In this document: positions 5,098 through 7,581 of the stretch, in pieces
Position numbering within the stretch: the first letter of the stretch is position 1
Layout of the letters: each line of letters starts with the position of its first letter
Assembly: GCA_030043575.1 (NCBI GenBank)
Contig: JASHXK010000550.1
Span: forward strand, 1 to 7,581
Reading direction: 5' to 3'
Source of the DNA: Terriglobales bacterium
GTDB lineage: Bacteria; Acidobacteriota; Terriglobia; Terriglobales; Acidobacteriaceae
Length of the DNA: 7,581 bases
The notes under the pieces: model-generated
What the model was told of the DNA's origin: nothing
Databases searched by the model: none
What the model saw: only the letters and a program-made list of their open reading frames with translations
Program-made: the position numbers and the translations under genes

Positions 5098-7581
5098 CAC
5101 TTCGTCGGTAAGAATATTGCGCCAGCGCTTGCCGGCAGCATGGGGCGGCAACGCAAACTCTGCATCGCCCCACACTGCGCCCAGCGGAGGTTCTTCGTGC
5201 CCCTTCATCAACGTCAAGCTCAGCCGCGGAACTGCGGTGATTGACGTTTCTCCCGCATGCTGGCGAGCGAACGCCACTACATGCTCCTCCTTGCCGCGCG
5301 AGGCTGGCAGAGGAATATAGCGTCCGAGGCGAAACAGCTCACCATGGTCGCGCCGGAAATTCAACGCGCGCATCGTTACCCACAACTTGATTCGTCCATC
5401 GTGATAGTCGCGTAGCAGTTCGTGACAAATGGACGGGAGCGCTTCCGTTACCGACCGGCGGCGCAACTCGTCAGCCGCGCGTGCACGCTCACGAAAATCC
5501 ACTGGCTGCCGATTATCCGGATCCACCAGGCTGAAGTTCCACATCTCTCCACCTTGATAGATGTCAGGCACACCAGGCGAAGTCAGCTTCAGCAGGGTCT
5601 GGCTGAGCGAGTTGATGCATCCGAAATACAGCACCTGCGACAGCAGCTTCTGCAGCGTATCCCAGAACAGGTTCGTCCTGCCACGCTCGCTGGGCTCCAG
5701 AATCTTCTCGATGAACGAATTCATTCCCGCGACGTAGTCGGGATTGGGATTGAGCCAGCTCAGGTTGACCTTGGCCTCGTGCATGGCCTTTTCCATGTAC
5801 AGCTGAATGCGGTCGACGAACATCCGGTGTTCTGCCACGCTCTCCATCTGCAGGGGCCACGCTCCGGCCAGCGTCTGATACAGCAGGTATTCTTCGTTGT
5901 TGTCGGGCACGATGCGGCCGTCGGCGAGTTCGACTTTGTGTTTGCGATTGATGCGCCGCCACTTCATCACGTGCTGCGCCCACATGCGCGGCATCTCCGA
6001 GATGGTATTCAGCCGGGCGCGCACGTCCTCGCTGCGCTTGGTGTCATGCGATGACGTGCCCAGCATCGAGTTCGGAAAGCGCCTCGCTCGCTCCTGATTG
6101 CCGCGATGAAACTCTGCCACAGGAATTCCGAACGACGCCGGAGTTCCGCCGACTTCATTCAGCGAAATGAATCGGTTGTAGACGTAGCACGCAGTGTCTT
6201 CCAACCCCTTGGCCATCACCGGCCCGGTCAGCTGCTGGAACTTCAGCGTGAAGTAGAGATGCTTACGATAGCCGTAGATTGTTGTCTCAATATCGTTTCC
6301 TGCGAGCAGAAGAATCTTGCGCAGAAAATCGAAGGCCGCAGGCGCCAGCGTTCCGTTCAGCCGCCTGGCGCAATCGATTGCCTCTTCGATGTACTGGCGA
6401 TCGGTTTTGCTGACGTGCCCGCGTTCGTCGATGTAGGTACGATAGACGGGGAAGCACGCGATAGTCTCGCGGATGGCCTCGCGCAGAACCCCGCGGGTGT
6501 AGTCGCGGGCGCGCCGATCCTGGTTGGAAATCTCGTCCAGCATGTGCGTCAGCACATTCACTTCGCTGGCCAGTGCGCGCCGCATCACCAGCTTCTTGCT
6601 TTCATAGATCAGCTTGTCCGGACGAACCGTATTGTCGCTCACCCGGTGATAAAGATTGGTAAAGGCGCGTTCGTTGCGCCGCTCGATGAAGATCCCGTTG
6701 ACCAGGTTGGCAAAGTCGTATCCCACCGTTCCGTCCACCGGCCACTGCTCCGGCAGATGCTCGCCCGGCTCCAGAATCTTTTCCACCAGCAGATAGAGTG
6801 GCGCCTTCTGCGCGGCCACGTCGTGCTGTCCAAATGCCGCATGAATGTCCAGCTCGATCCCATCGGAGGCGGGCGGCAGACTCGCTTCTCCACCCAGGCA
6901 TTGGCTGGCGGCGTAGAGCCGTTGCAGTCGCATGAGGTACTGCAACGGATCGAGCAGCCCGTCGGGATGGTCGATGCGCAATCCCGCGATCAGACCCTCG
7001 GCGAGAAGTTTTCGCATGAGCCGATGGATTGCCGCAAACACTCGCGGATTCTCCATGCGAAGCCCCACCAGGTCATTGATGTCGAAGAAGCGTCGGTAAT
7101 TGATCTCTTCGCCCGACACCCGCCAGAACGCTAAGCGATACGCCTGCTTCTCCAGCAGTTCATGCAGAAGGTCGAAGCTCCGCGGTTGGCCGGAAATTCC
7201 ATTCAGTCGACGCAACGCTTGCTCGACTTGCCCGCGAGCCTCCGGTGATTCGCGCGTGAGCTGCGCGAAGCGCTCCAGCAGCGCCGGCATTTCATTTTGC
7301 CTCCGCCGCACCTCCGCTGGATCTGTTACCGAATTCGCCGGCAGTTTTCCCAGAGCATGAATGAGCCCGTCGAGTTCCGCCACGGCAGAGCCATTGTTGG
7401 TTTGCTGAGGCGGGCGAAATTCCTTCGCCGACCCGAAGATCAGCGGCATCGTTTGCGGATCGATGGGTAGCACCTTGCCGAAGTACTTGACGATCGGCAT
7501 GCCGTCGTCCAGAGCAACTTGAATGTGGCCCGCCTCAAGGTCCTCGCCGTAGGGATTTCCCAGGATCGGGAGCAGCACCTT
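5023..7581 (-). CDS. treY: Maltooligosyl trehalose synthase (GH13), N-terminus beyond the window
   Basis: TreY rearranges the reducing-end alpha-1,4 bond of a maltooligosaccharide to alpha-1,1, giving maltooligosyl trehalose, which TreZ cleaves to trehalose. The frame is open at the right edge. The first codon is AAG, so the visible part reads KVLLPILGNPYGEDLEAG. The GTG at 7578-7576 encodes an internal valine and is not a start. About 150 N-terminal residues of a usual 900-1000 are missing, including the first barrel strands. Counting from the edge, catalytic residues are nucleophile D204 in RIDHPDGL, acid/base E267 in VEKILEPGE, and D513 in SHDTKRSED. Other family motifs are VDGTVGYDFAN (282-292), KGLEDTACYVYNRF (458-471) and SPGVPDIYQG (668-677). 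The C-terminus (AGFPTALLTLD) looks complete. The last 75 coding bases overlap the 3' end of malQ on the other strand. treZ, and perhaps treX or glgX, would be expected further right; that is inference. Confidence 0.95.
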   Translation of the reverse strand, partial: KVLLPILGNPYGEDLEAGHIQVALDDGMPIVKYFGKVLPIDPQTMPLIFGSAKEFRPPQQTNNGSAVAELDGLIHALGKLPANSVTDPAEVRRRQNEMPALLERFAQLTRESPEARGQVEQALRRLNGISGQPRSFDLLHELLEKQAYRLAFWRVSGEEINYRRFFDINDLVGLRMENPRVFAAIHRLMRKLLAEGLIAGLRIDHPDGLLDPLQYLMRLQRLYAASQCLGGEASLPPASDGIELDIHAAFGQHDVAAQKAPLYLLVEKILEPGEHLPEQWPVDGTVGYDFANLVNGIFIERRNERAFTNLYHRVSDNTVRPDKLIYESKKLVMRRALASEVNVLTHMLDEISNQDRRARDYTRGVLREAIRETIACFPVYRTYIDERGHVSKTDRQYIEEAIDCARRLNGTLAPAAFDFLRKILLLAGNDIETTIYGYRKHLYFTLKFQQLTGPVMAKGLEDTACYVYNRFISLNEVGGTPASFGIPVAEFHRGNQERARRFPNSMLGTSSHDTKRSEDVRARLNTISEMPRMWAQHVMKWRRINRKHKVELADGRIVPDNNEEYLLYQTLAGAWPLQMESVAEHRMFVDRIQLYMEKAMHEAKVNLSWLNPNPDYVAGMNSFIEKILEPSERGRTNLFWDTLQKLLSQVLYFGCINSLSQTLLKLTSPGVPDIYQGGEMWNFSLVDPDNRQPVDFRERARAADELRRRSVTEALPSICHELLRDYHDGRIKLWVTMRALNFRRDHGELFRLGRYIPLPASRGKEEHVVAFARQHAGETSITAVPRLSLTLMKGHEEPPLGAVWGDAEFALPPHAAGKRWRNILTDEVLTGSESLLCREVFAGFPTALLTLD

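Noticed and set aside
5422..6054. 210-codon plus-strand frame inside treY
   Set aside because: It lies opposite the stretch carrying the TreY motif SHDTKRSED, and its product matches no family I know.
6106..7134. 342-codon plus-strand frame inside treY
   Set aside because: It is the antisense of the conserved TreY core, without any recognisable domain of its own.
7576..7578. GTG as the start of treY
   Set aside because: The codon before it (AAG, 7581-7579) is in frame, and KVLLPILG is an internal TreY motif. The true start lies about 150 codons beyond the window.

Overview
The window looks like a piece of a GC-rich bacterial chromosome, most likely from an acidobacterium (Acidobacteriota, Koribacter/Terriglobus-like). 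That assignment is inference from recalled protein resemblance: the 659-residue membrane-anchored parvulin protein and the radical SAM protein have sequence styles I associate with that phylum. No search was possible. I see no rRNA, tRNA, CRISPR array, insertion sequence or phage gene, so this is an ordinary housekeeping region.

Layout, left to right. Positions 1-103 are an unassigned flank. Positions 104-1132 (minus strand) encode a radical SAM protein with a C-terminal SPASM/twitch-like cysteine region and no obvious substrate beside it. A 202-bp divergent intergenic region (1133-1334) holds a consensus -10 box, a 16-bp palindrome and a ribosome binding site for the next gene. Positions 1335-3314 (plus strand) encode a PpiD/SurA-type peptidyl-prolyl isomerase and chaperone with one N-terminal membrane anchor. 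It is followed at once by a strong Rho-independent terminator (3338-3374). After a second 202-bp gap (3315-3516), positions 3517-5097 (plus strand) encode 4-alpha-glucanotransferase MalQ. Converging on it, positions 5023-7581 (minus strand) encode maltooligosyl trehalose synthase TreY, whose N-terminus lies beyond the right edge.

The right half is an alpha-glucan/trehalose module. MalQ reshuffles maltodextrins into longer chains, and TreY turns the reducing end of such chains into a trehalosyl end, from which TreZ would release trehalose. TreZ is not in the window and may lie beyond the right edge. malQ and treY overlap tail to tail by 75 bp, so they are not one operon. The left half (radical SAM protein and PpiD) has no evident link to this pathway. 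All catalytic residues I looked for are present in MalQ and TreY.

I found no clear evidence of a wholly new system. The points most worth a second look are the orphan radical SAM protein with six extra cysteines, the threefold internal repeat in the PpiD-like protein, the malQ/treY coding overlap, and the palindrome inside the ppiD promoter.
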